From Batillaria attramentaria (Eukaryota > Mollusca > Gastropoda > Batillariidae): DNA of 64,000 nucleotides. Within the stretch, counting starts at the first letter, position 1; each line of letters starts with the position of its first letter. Location: positions 1,238,501-1,302,500 of the forward strand of contig JACVVK020000001.1 in NCBI GenBank assembly GCA_018292915.2. The letters run 5' to 3'. The notes under the pieces are model-generated. The model ran no database searches and had not been told where the DNA came from. It saw only the letters and a program-made list of their open reading frames with translations. Positions 45,009 to 57,868 of this stretch are shown here, piece after piece. The position numbers were made by a program, and so were the translations under genes.

Positions 45009-45101
45009 TTAACTCTTTGACGACGGAGCGCAATTTCTGACACACGATTTCCCTATTGGAAATCGTGTGTCAGAAATTGCGCTCCGTCGTCAAAGAGTTA
45101 A
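45009..45101. mobile_element. Perfect TTAA-ended hairpin element
   Basis: Two 44-nt arms (45009-45052 and 45058-45101) are exact reverse complements separated by CTATT. Both ends are TTAA: the outermost bases read TTAACTCTTTGACGACGGAG and its complement. A related right arm (about 40/44 identical) occurs twice at 52.7 kb, and a related left end TTAACTCTTTCGCTCCGGAT at 56289. Likely a minimal palindromic non-autonomous transposon with TTAA target preference. Confidence 0.85.
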
Positions 45102-45109
45102 GTGGCACA

Positions 45110-46965
45110 GTCAAGCGAAGCTGAGTGACCCAACATACCGTGTCTCTCTCCTCTAGGATTCCGTGATTTTGCTGGTCGTGGTTGCCTACTGCTTACTTCA
45201 CCAGGGTTAGACTGGTAGGAACGTGGTATGTACACGTACCTCTGACAGATTATCCGCGCATAACTTCTCTCTTTATCGCAGATTCCATTACGTGTCGTCG
45301 CGTAAAACCTCAGCTCTATTATAACATACCAAGAAATAAAAGCCTTGAAAGACGTATTGGCGGAAACCGATTTCCGGATCTCACTATGTCATTTTTGGAT
45401 TGTGCAATGTTCTGCCTCTGTCATGCGGTATTTTTTTTTCTTCTTCTTCTTCTTTTTGTAGTGTAAGCTCAGTTCTGTTTGGAGATAAAGAACTTTACAT
45501 GCACTTTCCTTTCCAGCTTGGGTTCGAACACAAATGAATGTCTGAAACAGGAAATAGCCTAAAGAGGTTTTTGCTGAGGTTTGTCCGAAGCTACCCAGCT
45601 ATGCACAATTCTCAGCTTCAAAAGGTCGGTTCCAGCGAAACTGATTGTGTGCCACCTATAACCCATTCACGTGCCCAGGTCTGCTTAGCTTGGGTGGGCG
45701 CTTCTAGAAGTTTTACGTCCATTTTTACGTCCACCACGATTGAGGGTAATTTCAAAGACGAGGGAGAGGGGGGAGGGAGGACACTGGAGAGTGGGCGGGG
45801 GTGGGGGTGTGGGGGCTAAACGCCTGTACAGAGTTTGGCCCTGTCCAGACCGGATCTGCTGAAAGATATATGTCTATATGTACACATGACAAAGACTCGA
45901 GTAGCACTTGTTCAATGCCTGGCGGCTTGTGCCAATATGAACGGACACACAGCAGTATCAATGATTTACACTGAGGTCTAGACGGAGTGTTTCCGTTCTT
46001 CACCTCCACCCCACGTGATCAGTTTCAAACACGACTTCGCGTGCTACGAAAGCAAGAAGAAGAAGAGGGAAAAAAAAGAGAAGGGGCTGGGGGGATTAAA
46101 CTTTGAATCTTCGTGGTAGACCTTATTTAAATTAACTACCTCTGCATACAGGCTTCAGTCTACGTATTCCAGCCAATGGGACAGAGCGGAGACGGGTAGG
46201 TGCTAAAGCAGCACGAGAACAAACGTATTCCCCGCATGTTCGCTGACTGCACGTCGCAGTTGCGCCGTGAACTTGTGACATTCCGGCTGCCAGTGAATGC
46301 ACCGCGTCCAAAAGCGCGGTGCACAACCAGACAGCAAAACGAATAGAGGTGCACTTTAATCCGGGGGAGGGGAGGAGGGAGCGACTGACGTTGGGAGGAG
46401 GGAGGAACACTGACTGGGGGGTATAGGGACATGTCAACTATGTCGAGCTGTCTGCTGTAGGGTGGGTGTCGTCCCGTTTACACCGCTGACCTCCAAGACA
46501 AGTACTTTTTTTTTTTATCAGAGAGACACCTACACCCACTACACTTAAAAAAAAAAGGACAGCATCCTCTCACTGCCATCCGCCCGGCAATTATGGGACA
46601 GCCATTTGGCGGCGTCGATTACCGCATTATAGTGCTGGGGTGCAGAACTGTAGCACAGTTTGACGGTCGTTGTAAGAGGTTTGTCTGAACGCAAACTGAC
46701 TGCAAACGGTGCAGCTTCGCACCGTGCGAATAGTCAGTATGCATACCTTTCCCCGCCCTGCACCGTACCTTTAGACATTCTCCCTTTTCATAATCCACTT
46801 TTTTCACACATCGTCGGCGGCTATAAAGTGTCGAGTTTCGACAGCCCGAATTTTTTCTCTCTCTCCCTTCCCTACCTTAAAAGCGTTTCGTCGCGTAGCC
46901 TGTTATTAAACAGGCAGACAGTGAAGGATTGAAAACAACTTTTTTTTTTAAAAGGCCGCTGTATT

Positions 46966-47018
<53 letters not shown>

Positions 47019-47860
47019 ATCCATTCGTTAAACACGTTGAAATGGATATATATAAAATACAAATAATATATGAAGACTGCCAAGCGGCCATTCAGGGAGA
47101 TAGGTCAACACAGAGAGAGAGGGGGGAGAGGCAGGGCAAAGGGGGGGGGGGGGGGGGAGAGAGAGAGAGAGAAAGAAACAGACAGACAGAAGGAGAGAAG
47201 GGAGAAGGGGACAGTGATATATACTTTCAGCTCGAATGAAACGTGCGCGCTGCACCTTCACTGCATTGAATTCGAGAACGAGCAAATTTCAGAATGCACC
47301 TTTCCCGCTGCTATTGAACGGAGAGCGTTTCTGCTAAATACTTTTCCTCCAGTCTAAGGCCGTCGCCACTGTGACAGCACTCGAAGGTGAATGTGTTTTA
47401 TGAGTTACTCGCCCTTCAAGCAGCAGTTATCCACCCACATTTTTGGCGTGCCTAACGTAACCTCCCTTTTCATGCGGACGTCGCCATGTGTAGACAACAG
47501 CCACGAACTTCAATCAGTAATCTGAAAGGTTGTATTACAAGGGTTTTTTTTTTTTTCCCCCGTGCTTGCAACACACGAATTTATAATTTATACGCAGTCT
47601 AGTCTGCGTGTGTTATTAGGGACACTGGCGCCTGGAGAGTAGTAGGCCGTGCGAGTACGCGCAGAGAGATACACGATCTTGGGAGTAAAAACGAACTCTC
47701 CGCTTCAGTAAATCGCGACTGGGCTAATCCGGTTGGAACTTGAACTCTGGTCTCATCCAGGGAGAAGGGAAGAAAAAAGAACAGACGGTATGCAAAACAG
47801 GACTGAAAGGTCCTTATCATTAACAGAACCATGACCCCAAAAAGGAGAGAGAGAGAGAGA
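45110..47860. other. Intronic, no gene recognised; simple repeats
   Basis: Contains a faint SINE remnant at about 45710-45820 (GTCCACCACGATTGAGGGTA), a (CT)n tract at 46972-47015, a G run at 47139-47157 and AG tracts. Open frames carry no recognised domain. Confidence 0.4.
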
Positions 47861-47865
47861 GAGTC

Positions 47866-48110
47866 AAGACTCAAGACTCAAAAATTTATTGTTTAGGCCG
47901 ACGACCCTTGACAATGGATCCGATGGCACTCACACCGGGGTATAGTCCCGTTCACAGCAGGAAGCTGAAACTTTTAACATATTGCATTTACACAATGCAG
48001 AAACTTACAAACTGTAATAGACAATATAATAAGAACTACGAGAGAGAAAGAGAGAAAGAGAAAAAAACAAACAAAAACCGATGTTATCCCAAACCACTCT
48101 GACAGACAGT
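47866..48110 (-). mobile_element. Retroposon 3' end with (GAGTCTT)n tail, minus orientation
   Basis: Plus text GTCAAGACTCAAGACTCAAA then AATTTATTG: in reverse, CAATAAATTTTTGAGTCTTG with repeats of GAGTCTT, the form of a non-LTR element 3' tail. The body to the right is unrecognised. Confidence 0.5.
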
Positions 48111-48189
48111 GCCTCACAAGCGTAAAGTTCGGTGTGGCAAAGGGGGGGAAGACTAAAGTGCATTTGAATCCACTGTAGCGCCGTTTTGA

Positions 48190-48410
48190 GTGTTCTAACA
48201 GTACAGGACTACGAGGACAGAGATGGTGTCTTTGGTATAGATACGGAGATGAGGCAGCGTCTTCAGTATAGGCCTATTCAGTACAGATATTTATGGAACT
48301 CGAGGTGGTAAAAGGAGTCTTTAGTACAGATATGTACGCCGGAACTCCACAGCGGAGGCCGGCGGCGGCACGGTGTCTTTGGTGTAGGTCTAGATGTAGG
48401 ATGGTGGCAG
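48190..48410. repeat. Degenerate minisatellite around GTCTTTGGTATAG
   Basis: GTGTCTTTGGTATAGAT, GCGTCTTCAGTATAGG, GAGTCTTTAGTACAGATATG and GTGTCTTTGGTGTAGGTCT occur at 30-60 bp spacing. Confidence 0.55.
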
Positions 48411-50120
48411 ACTACCACACAGAAAGGTTACTTTGACTTCACATACTATTATTACCCACCAACGGGAAATAACTTAAAAGTGCATATTAATCAGTCACAT
48501 CCTGTTGCCGCGTCCAAAGGTGTTGATCACCTACGCCAAGCACACAGGAACTTCGTTTAAAGACGTCACAGTCGCTGGTGGTACCAAGGATCGGAAATGT
48601 GGCTAGAACCAGAAAGGTCGCGATCAGGAAGGGTCAAACAAGGAGCAGTTTCCCCTCCTACTTCCTTCAACCGGATTGGTTCATCCACAGGACCAGGAGT
48701 CAGGGAATCGCATATTAACACCGGAATATAACCGGCCATTACCGGTCATCTCAGTGACGCACACTAGCTGTGGGGCGTGGGTTGGTGAAGGTAATACTGG
48801 AAATGGAAATACTAAAAGAAAGGCGATATATCACTATGGCGGCCTGATTACAGTTACACTGAGCACGTGAGTTTTACGGTGGAAAAGAAGAAGACTGAGT
48901 AAAAAAGAAGCAAGAAAGAATGAATGAAAGAAGACCACTCCGTGAGACGTGGGTCTATGTAAATCAAGCAGCGAAAGCCGGACTGTGCGAAATTAATTTC
49001 ATGGTGGCGGTGGCGGTGGCGGAATCTTATGTAAGAGCAGTATCACAATTCATCTGTCCCACAAAAGGACTGATACATGTAGTGTGATTGTATGCACGCA
49101 GTCCCCCCCCCCACCCACCCATCCCCCGCACGATCCCCAAGTCCGCACCGATTTACTTGAACAGACACCTACTCAAAACAGTAACAGCTGAAAATCGATT
49201 AGAAAACACTGGGTGTTCGAAGTAAGTAATGTGCTTTGATACCTTACCACGTGACTTTGACCCCCACCCCCACTCCTCAACCCACCCTGCCTATTGTCAA
49301 CTTATAAACACGGACACGAGGACGCTCACGCTAAATTTAAAACAACAACTACAAACAAGTCAGCCCCTAACATTTTTGTTTTGTTTTTAATCTCGCGACG
49401 GCCTTGGTTGTTGATAAGAAAAGGTTACGCTACGCTAAAACAGTCTACGCGCAACAAAAACAACAGGGACCCTAAAACTACTCCCCCGTGCCAGTACACC
49501 CGCCCGCCAAAAGGCCCCCCCGTAATTAATATTCCGATTTTGATAGGTGTAGTGCCAATTTCATTGTGCCCCCCTTTGTCAATGTCATATTTTCAACCCG
49601 GGGCAAAATTTGAAGCTTAGGACAACACTGGAGTACAGCATAATCTTATCTGGAGATCTGGCCCAGATCTTTTTCTTCTTGTTGGGTGAGAGCGGCGACC
49701 GCGGTAGGGGGGAGATTTGGTGTCCTTCAAAAAGCCGGCCTAAACGGTGTTGTGTTTGTATTTCTGGTCGTTGCTTTTTGGCCCTTCCCTCTCTTGCCTT
49801 ACACACTGTGCCTTTTAGGTGGGCAGTTACAGTTTAAATAGAAACGTTGGACACGTTAAAAACGATCTCTGCTAGCGATAATAGACCGGGGTGGGCGGGG
49901 AGGTGGAGGGGGTGGGGGTGTCTCGTGTCACTCCTGATACAGGAAACGAAAGATTGAAAGCGAAAGTGAGGGATAAAGTTCTGAGTATTTTGCTGAGCTA
50001 AGCATGCACACTTGTATTGCGACTTGTGAATGGATTTACACGGCGGCGAGCGCTGAATTCAAATCGATTAAAAACAATTGTTGGTGAGATGTTTGAGAAA
50101 GCGACCGCTAGACAGAGGCA

Positions 50121-50122
50121 GT

Positions 50123-50165
<43 letters not shown>

Positions 50166-50195
50166 GACGAGGGAGAGAGGAGGGACGGGGGGGGG
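50121..50195. repeat. (GT)n-(AG)n compound microsatellite and G run
   Basis: GT tract 50121-50147, AG tract 50148-50165, then a G run at 50189-50198. 48411-51540 otherwise holds no gene I recognise. Confidence 0.9.
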
Positions 50196-51547
50196 GGGTA
50201 AGGCCCCTTATAGTAACCGCTGCTCTGCACCGCACCGTGGAACAGAAATAGTGCACCTGCACAAAACAAAAACGTTGGCCACAACCGTGACAAACACCAG
50301 CGAAAACAGAATCCTCTAAAACTACAACACTCCTATGTTTCGTCTGCCGCCTACTACCTGTTGAAAGAACAACGCGACAGACAACCCCCCTCCCCTCCCC
50401 CCCCCCCTTCACCCTTCCGCCTCAGTCTACCTCCCCCGTCCCCCCGTCCGCCCACCCACCCCCCTCCCTCTCCACAACTCATGTGAAGCTGACCTTGCTT
50501 TTTGAGCGCGAGTCTGCGCGCCACTGCAGTGCAATGTAAACCCTTAGCGCGCCAAATGTCAGCTTTGGCCCAATGCAAAAGAGTCGATTCAGCTTTCTGT
50601 TTAAACATGTGACAAATTTGTCGCAACCCTCAATGAAACGGCCCCCGCTGGAAGATTTGCGCACACGGCAGAATCCACTGTGGTGAAGGTGCAGAGAGTG
50701 ACGCCGCCGGGACCGGCGGAAACTCACTGCCAGTTAAAGGTGCAATGAGCCTGATTTTTGTTTTCCAGTCTTCTGTGGCCCAACTGACAAAGGAGGAAAT
50801 ATTCGCAGTTGATATAATGATGTTTTCGTTAGTTTCACGATTTCGTTCCGCCCCGCGCAAAACTTGAACTGACGCGCTGAAACGAAACGAGAATGAAATC
50901 AGCTTCAGTTCGTTGTCGGTGCTCCTCAGTATAGAGATCAGAACTCTGCCCGAATAATTTGGCAACCCAAAACTGAGGTGCCTTGCGTGCTGCGTAAAGG
51001 GAGAGCACGTGACTCTTCCCCGGGCTGAGTGCTGGACTGTCAGAATAGCTTTCTAAAATTCTCAGTGATCTCTCGCACACTAATGCCGCAGGAAGCTAGC
51101 TTAGACTAAGTATCTGCATAATTATCTGGCCCTGAGAAGCTTGTGCAGTTTGTAATACGTCAGTTACGAGCGTAAGTACACACGTTTTGATTTTTTTTTT
51201 TAAATTGATTACGCGTGCCAGATGTTGCGAAAATCACGATGGCTTTTTCAGTGACAGCCTGTTTGCGCAATTACCGTGACCAACACGTCCTTGTAAAACT
51301 GAAGCAGGAACTAAGGAAAGACAGCTATCTCTGTCTCTGTGGGAAAGTGAGAGGACTGTGCAAGTCATTATTAATTATGCGGGGGAAACTAACAAAAAGT
51401 ATCACCTCACGATAATTCCCGCCCACAACCATTGACTAAGTTTGTATCAGCAGCTGAGTAGATCAGGCCTACTGACAGGGCGGTGTATTAATTCATGTCG
51501 TTACCCATCCGGTCATAAGGTATTTACTATACTGCGCCTGATCCAAA

Positions 51548-51548
<1 letters not shown>

Positions 51549-51593
<45 letters not shown>

Positions 51594-51833
51594 CGGTGTG
51601 AACCTGCACTAGTATGACGTCGTATCCATTCTGTATTGGTGTGAGCCTGCACTATATACGTTTCTCAAAGTTTTGGTTTTTTTTTTCTTTTTACCATCAA
51701 TTTGATGTTATTCCGTTTGAATTTGGAGAGAGAGAGAGAGAGAGTTTGTGTAGTAGAATGTAGCAAGGACAAGATATAAGAAAGGACGCTGTACCTAATC
51801 TTTCATCCTTGAAAAATAAAGTGTCATTGTCAT

Positions 51834-51875
<42 letters not shown>
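51549..51875 (+). mobile_element. CT tracts flanking a retroposon tail (TGTCAT)n
   Basis: CT tracts at 51549-51589 and about 51833-51875. Between them is a segment ending AAAAATAAAGTGTCATTGTC, the same tail as at 40.56 kb. The second CT tract may have grown from the tail. Confidence 0.5.
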
Positions 51876-51877
<2 letters not shown>

Positions 51878-52709
51878 GTAGGCAAGGAGAAAACGCGCAA
51901 CCCATACAAAAGTCGGCCTCTATAGCTGCTTTAAACATGATGTGTCAGTTGAAGGATGTTGAAAGCAACCTGACGGCAAACGGTTGGCCCAGTGTGGGGC
52001 GTTTGGGTGCATCTTGATAACACCCCCTCCCCCGCCTTCTACCCCCCCCCCACCCCTTTCCTGCACCCATCCTCACCCTCACCCACACTCCTCTGCACCC
52101 CATTTAGAGAAGCACACTGTTACACGAGCACAGACGTTTTGTGTCAGTGTGCGTCTCACACGACTGTAATATCTTTCTTTGATGTCGTGAGATGCAGACA
52201 GAGGTAAAACGCCACCTCAGGAGGCATGCCTAAGTATCAATACTTTCACAAACGGGGTTTTTTTGGTGACGCGTTAAGGTGCGTCGCGGGTTTTAGAGCT
52301 TTACCTTTGTGTGCCAGGCAAGTTTTGAATGGGTTTGGTACAGGAAGCGATATCGCCCCCCCCCCTCCTCCCCACCCCCTTTCCTTTTTGCCAGTTTTGC
52401 AAATAGGACATCAGTTCCGCAGGGAAACGGGCTACTACTCCTAATAGGGCATTCGTCCAAGAACAATAGACCGACTCTGGTATTCCGTGAGGAAGAGCGA
52501 AAAGTGCGTGGGTATGGAGGAGGAGGAATAATGAGTTTAACCGGGGGCGGGCGGTACAGACAAAACGCAATAGGAAGTTATGTACAGGGATAGGCGACGT
52601 CCTACAGTACTCTACTCAGGTGCTAAAGTTGAAATGTCGTACAGTTTGGTAATTATGCTACGGGTCTTCAGTAGTGCCGTGTCGCCAGCAACTCTGTATC
52701 ATGTGGCCA

Positions 52710-52815
52710 TTAACTCTTTAACTATAGGAAATCGCGTGTTAGAAATTGTGCTTCGTCGTCAAAGAGTTATAGGAAATCGCGTGTTAGAAATTGTGCTTCG
52801 TCGTCAAAGAGTTAA
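52710..52815. mobile_element. TTAA element with a 45-bp perfect tandem duplication
   Basis: Begins TTAACTCTTTAAC and ends AAAGAGTTAA. Between are two identical 45-bp units (52723-52767 and 52768-52812), each a version of the right arm of the 45.0-kb hairpin (TTCGTCGTCAAAGAGT). The four differences from that arm are all C/T transitions, three of them C to T, as CpG decay would give. The left arm is nearly lost. Confidence 0.8.
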
Positions 52816-53112
52816 CAGATTATGCGGCGGAGTTGAAAGAAATCTGATTGCGAAGACGAGAGTTTCGACCATCCATTCGACCGTTCTCGGTCCAGTGTTT
52901 TGTGCCACTTGTCATGCAGTGCGCGGCTTTTGGCGGACTCGGGAGGTCCGCTGGCAATTTGCAAAGTCTGAATCGTAAACGCACGTACCAGCATGGTAAA
53001 CACTGCATTGCATCCGCTGTCCGACTCGTGTGCGATATTTCTGTAGCCGCCATCTTCGTAGATCATATCACGTGACTGGTCAGCTGGTGTTTCAAACTCC
53101 ACATACAGTGTC

Positions 53113-53166
53113 TGTGATCCGTATGTGGTGGAAAAGGACGTTAAACCCTTAAACATCCACCCGCCC
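53113..53166 (+). mobile_element. 5'-truncated SINE tail with target duplication
   Basis: Only CCGTATGTGGTGGAAAAGGA and the CGTTAAACCC tail remain, between ACATACAGTGTC (53101-53112) and ACGTACAGTGTC (53167-53178). Confidence 0.75.
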
Positions 53167-53281
53167 ACGTACAGTGTCGCTGGTATACAAAGTACGTGAT
53201 ATACAGCGTACGGTCAGTGACATTGACGGCACGCCGCTTTCAGTACGCTGTATCGCCAATCTTATAGTTCTACGATATTGA

Positions 53282-53453
53282 GGGGAGCCGGGGTGGCCGA
53301 ATGGTAGAGCGTTGGACTTCTAATGCTCGGGTCGTGAGTTCGTATCCCGGCTGGGGCCAAACATTTGTGCTGGCTTTTTCATCGTTGCCCCGTCTTTGAT
53401 ATCACCCGTATATGGTGGAAAAGGACGTTAAATCCCGAAACACCCACCCCTTT
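53282..53453 (+). mobile_element. Full-length tRNA-derived SINE with 11-bp target duplication
   Basis: Head, body and tail are all intact and close to the 235-411 copy. TACGATATTGA flanks it at 53271-53281 and 53454-53464. Confidence 0.93.
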
Positions 53454-54398
53454 TACGATATTGACCGTTTCAGCCCCGCTGAGCGAAGCACCCAGGAACC
53501 CTCGTGTCCCACACACTGTCACCCTACCTCGTCACATAATGTCATGATTGCCCGCACACAGAAAACCGAGCGGAAAGTAATTATCAAATAAGCAGTTGTC
53601 ACAACCTACAAGGGGGAGTTCTAAATACAGCTACGCCCGGTCCGCAACCTTACCAGGTGTAACTACAGATTGAGTTTAGGCCAAAGCTGTTTTCTATTTT
53701 TAAAGAGCTCGTATTGGAAAACGTTCTCAAAGTTTACGTTTGCCTCTCGCATAGCCCAAGCGCTCTGCATCTGATCATAATTTTAGCCCGGCTAAATGTA
53801 AACTAGTAGCCACGAATCGGCCGAAATGTTTTTGTTCGTTTTGATCCCTCCGACTGCCTGCCTGCCTGCCACCACAGCGATTCGATCACTACTAGCTGCA
53901 AACCTATCCATGCAGATAACAATCCGCGAAGTCTGTGCCGGCACAGCTCCGCGTAAAGGGAAGAATTAAGTGTTTTGCAAAGCTGTCCCACGGTTGTAAC
54001 GATGCACTTATTATTAGCAGTGGCACACGCATAGACCACTTCAACCAGTGATCCAGTGCTGACAGTGGTTTCGTTCGTGTGATACCCTGGCGTTATCTCA
54101 CCCGGATGATAAACCACGGCAATAGAGAGCACGCGTGATGTATTAGTCGAGGGAGAGAGGTTAGATATTATCTCTTGTTACACACCCTGACATGTATCCC
54201 ACCGAGCCGCTGACAACGCAATCAAAACTGTGCCGTCTGTTTGACTTTTGGGCGAATGTAGGCCAGCTGACAATAAACAAAACACAGGCTGACGTAACAA
54301 TGAAATACAGTGGCTAACAATGACAAATGACAATATGTTCACCGCAACAGTACACAAAGTGCAACGCTGTAAGCACCACTGAACTGTTTTACGTGTAG

Positions 54399-54399
<1 letters not shown>

Positions 54400-54466
<67 letters not shown>

Positions 54467-54530
54467 GGGGGGGGGTGAAGGTCTCTCACGTGGTGGAAAA
54501 GGACGTTAAACCCGCAAAAGATCAACCATC
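54400..54530 (+). mobile_element. (GT)n microsatellite followed by a SINE tail fragment
   Basis: GT tract 54400-54466, G run, then CACGTGGTGGAAAAGGACGT TAAACCCGC (54487-54515), the 3' end of the SINE. Confidence 0.7.
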
Positions 54531-55785
54531 TCTTATACTTGGAATGAATAACGTTACCTAGCAAATCTCGAAAAAGGCAGAATATGTCTACAAGAAAGGA
54601 GAAACTGAGGTCACGGTTTGATTTAAACGTTCGATGTTATAGGCCTAATTCTCGTGTACACTAAGACATAAGGTCCACAGACAGTCTCAATGTAACTGAG
54701 TTGTGAGTGATGTAATGTGTTGTGACTGATTTACTTGCTACCCTCTGAACGGCAGGCGTTCATTCACAGCGTACGATGTAGTCGGTATCACTTCATCGCA
54801 ACCTCGAGTCAGTCTATATCTCATCTCAGGTCATGTTTGGCGACAGATCTGAACGAAACCGCAGCGTGAACCTCATCACGCGAGCATTTGGTAAAACAAA
54901 TTTCTGTCAGACCGTCAGCGATTCAAAGAATCTTGTCCTTATCCCCCCCCCCTCCCCCTCCTCTTTGCCCCCAGCCGCCGCCGTCGTCGTCGTCACCCAC
55001 CCCCCGCCCCGCACCAGATGCTTGGATGCAAAGAGCTGAGGAGAGGTCACGTGACACAATCGTCGCGACTGATTAGGGAGGGGGACTGTCTTTACCAGAA
55101 GACCCCTCTACAGCAGTCAAAGCCGAGTGTGTCTAAACGTGCAGTCTTGCACACAACACGACAACAGCTGTATCGTGTGCCTATATAGCACGTCTCATTC
55201 CCCGAATATCTCGCCAAATTGCCGGCTTAACCTCATGAACTTGTACATGACTGCTTCGCTAATCATGTTTGTAATTCCGTATCGTATCACCGACTCTAGG
55301 AGCTCGTTATGAACTCTGCCCTCAGCTCGGTATAATAATTATTATTGTGATCGAGTCGCAGGAATGTGGTCAGACACTTTGAGAAGAACGAACGTACAGG
55401 ACTCATTAACTAGAACTTGTCAGTGCCAGAGGCTGGTGATGTTTTTAAGGATGGTTCGTAAATTGTACAGGAGTGTCATTGTCTGAGAAAGTTCAACAGG
55501 GTGTACGCACTTTCCCCAAGCCTGGAGCTTACTCGTCAACTTTGAGCTGCGTCATTTTGAAAAAAAAATAAAAATAAAAATGGAGACGCACGTGCGCCGG
55601 CAGAAGAGGACTCAGCAAAAACTCAGCAAGTGAATTTAATTTGACACGGCTTCGGTGAACATCGGTCATAGACTGATTCATTCTAGAAAATGTCTGATTA
55701 CATTGATTCATTCTGGAGACGTCTGATTTTTTCAGGCTTATCAAGGCAGACATATGTCATTTCTATCATTTCTGCGCCACAGTGT

Positions 55786-56042
55786 ACACTATTCAGGACA
55801 AAATAATGCCCTATACTTTTACGGCCAGCCAGAACATTTGTCCTGTTTCCGCAATGCAGAATACAGAACACATACTACAAGACTGCAGGAACCTCCAGAC
55901 CCTGAGGGAAGCGACTTGGCCACAACCAGTCCCCCTGCAACAGAAGCTGTACGGGCCGGTGGAAGAACTCCAGAAGACCACCAGATTTATCTCAAGTACC
56001 TGTCTCCCAGTGTGATCATGGCGATCGAGAAGAAGAAGAAGA
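55786..56042 (+). mobile_element. Non-LTR retrotransposon 3' end (C-terminal ORF fragment)
   Basis: The frame 55782-56015 contains CPVSAMQNTEHILQDC, then LREATWPQPVPLQQKLYG and VEELQKTTRFI. The Cys...(T)EHxLxxC pattern followed by a W-P-...-L-G-....-L motif is characteristic of the C-terminus of several invertebrate LINE ORF2 proteins. A stop and a (GAA)n tail (about 56028-56042) follow. 5'-truncated and inactive. The exact clade is not assigned. Confidence 0.72.
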
Positions 56043-56288
56043 AGTTTCCACGGATATAAAGCGACCCTGGTGGTAACGACTCCCCAACATGAACCGGAAA
56101 TACCGACGCAATACCGTTGAAACAGCACCAATAAAACGATACTGAAATAAGGCCTTTGCTGAAATGATAATTATTGCCGTTGTTCGTCAACAATCGACAG
56201 AAAGGAGAATTAGTGGGCGAAAAAAAATGTTATATCGTCTATTCTTTGGCTAAACTTTTTTTCTTTTAATCTTTTTTTAATCCCCATT

Positions 56289-56325
56289 TAACTCTTTCGC
56301 TCCGGATGGAATTTCGGACACGTTG
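56289..56325 (+). mobile_element. TTAA-type terminal repeat remnant
   Basis: TTAACTCTTTCGCTCCGGAT and GGAATTTCGGACAC resemble the outer arm of the 45.0-kb hairpin. No opposite end was found. Confidence 0.4.
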
Positions 56326-56633
56326 TAACAGTATATTCTTTGTGCACTGCGACGTAGCCTGAAGGTATAGCCTCCACACATACAACAATACAACAAACGC
56401 GAGTACTCAGCCGGTCGTAAGAGCGAACGTAACAGCGTGACTTAAAATGTTAAAGCTCCACCTTTCGACATCCATAGACTCACAGATGGTTCTGAGCTGT
56501 TTTGCTAGTGTCTACTGACTACCATCGTACCACTTAGACTCGCGCCCAACAGTTTCGGCCTCTCACACGCCGCTGGCACCGAGCAAACAGATATCTGCGA
56601 AGCCTTGGTAATGTTGGAACATGCACGTTTAAC

Positions 56634-56950
56634 TTTTTTTTTTTTTTTTAGTACTTTATCATCCCTTTCGGGAAATTCGGGCTGCTTCCCCCGGGAGAAG
56701 CGCGTCGCTGCGGTGCAGCGCCACCCGACACCTATCATATTTTTTACAATTTTGCTGGGGGAGGAAAGCCGGATAACCCGGAGATAAACCCCCGATGAGC
56801 AGCCCGGTAGCCAGGAAAAACCGGTATCACATATCACAAGCTCGACCCTGGGCTCGAACCCACGCTTCATCGAAATGACATTGGTGACGGCCGCTCAGTA
56901 GCGCAACGGCTCAATCCGACGCGCTACCTATTAGACCACCGCTCACTCCC
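56634..56950 (-). mobile_element. Long tRNA-derived SINE with conserved central motif, second copy
   Basis: Minus orientation. The tRNA-like head at about 56860-56950 has plus-strand text GGGCTCGAACCCACGCTTCA and AGACCACCGCTCACTCCC. The central block is GGGGGAGGAAAGCCGGATAA, CCCGGAGATAAACCCCCGAT. The 3' end folds as TTCCCGAAAGGGA followed by TGATAAAGTAC and poly-A (poly-T 56634-56649). Shares the centre with 3428-3828. Confidence 0.75.
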
Positions 56951-57780
56951 ATTCGTAACATAACGCGTAACAAATGGGTTTGATAACCACTTTCACCTTT
57001 CCAGGACGTTCCAGATTGTGGGCCGATTACGGGCACCTGGTGATCACTCACAACAGTTGAAACAGCGCGCGGCCACTCACACAGTACGAGACTGATATGT
57101 TGCAGCACTACACACGGGGTGTAAGCGGCAAAATACCCGCGAGTGTTTCCGGTGTTCCTCCGCTTCAAACATAGCACCGCAAGGACAGAGTGTTTCCAGA
57201 CAATAGCACCGAGTGTTTCCATTTTCAAATTTGAGTAGGACAGAGTCTTTCCAACTGACGCCGGACTTCGGTCTTTCGGTGTGAAAGCCGGAGGGGGAGG
57301 GGGGGGGGCGTTTATCAATCAGACAACGACTTTGACTACCGCGTTACTACAATACAAGCACGCGTTCATATTCCTAACAAAACAGCTTGGCGGAGCAATC
57401 ATCATCGAAATAATTATTTGAAGCGGGATAGCACCGGGAACACTCGCGTCCAGTTTGGACTACATCCCCGTGCAGCACTGAGTTGAAATCATACGCGCAA
57501 GGTGTTTGCTAACAACTAACTATGCAGGTTCGGGGGGAGGGGGGGGGGGGCGAGAAGCGTTTGTTTCCCTGTCTTGTCATTATCAGCCCAGTACAGAGTG
57601 TTCGGTGACAAAATGAGGGGGTCCGCTGTGTTGCGGTTACCGCAGTACGGCTTAGCGAGCCGGCAGTGCAGCAAAGAGATATATGTATAGATACAGGGAT
57701 TGGGTGACAAATCGTATTGCACTGTAGTCAGAAAACATTTCCTGCAGCAGCTGCACAAGTTTCTGCCTGTAATTCCACCC
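56951..57780. other. Intronic, no gene recognised
   Basis: G-rich runs at 57290-57308 and 57532-57551. No coding signal. Confidence 0.4.
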
Positions 57781-57781
57781 T

Positions 57782-57855
<74 letters not shown>

Positions 57856-57868
57856 TTCTCTCTCTCAA
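57782..57868. repeat. (CT)n microsatellite
   Basis: About 40 units with two interruptions. Confidence 0.95.
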
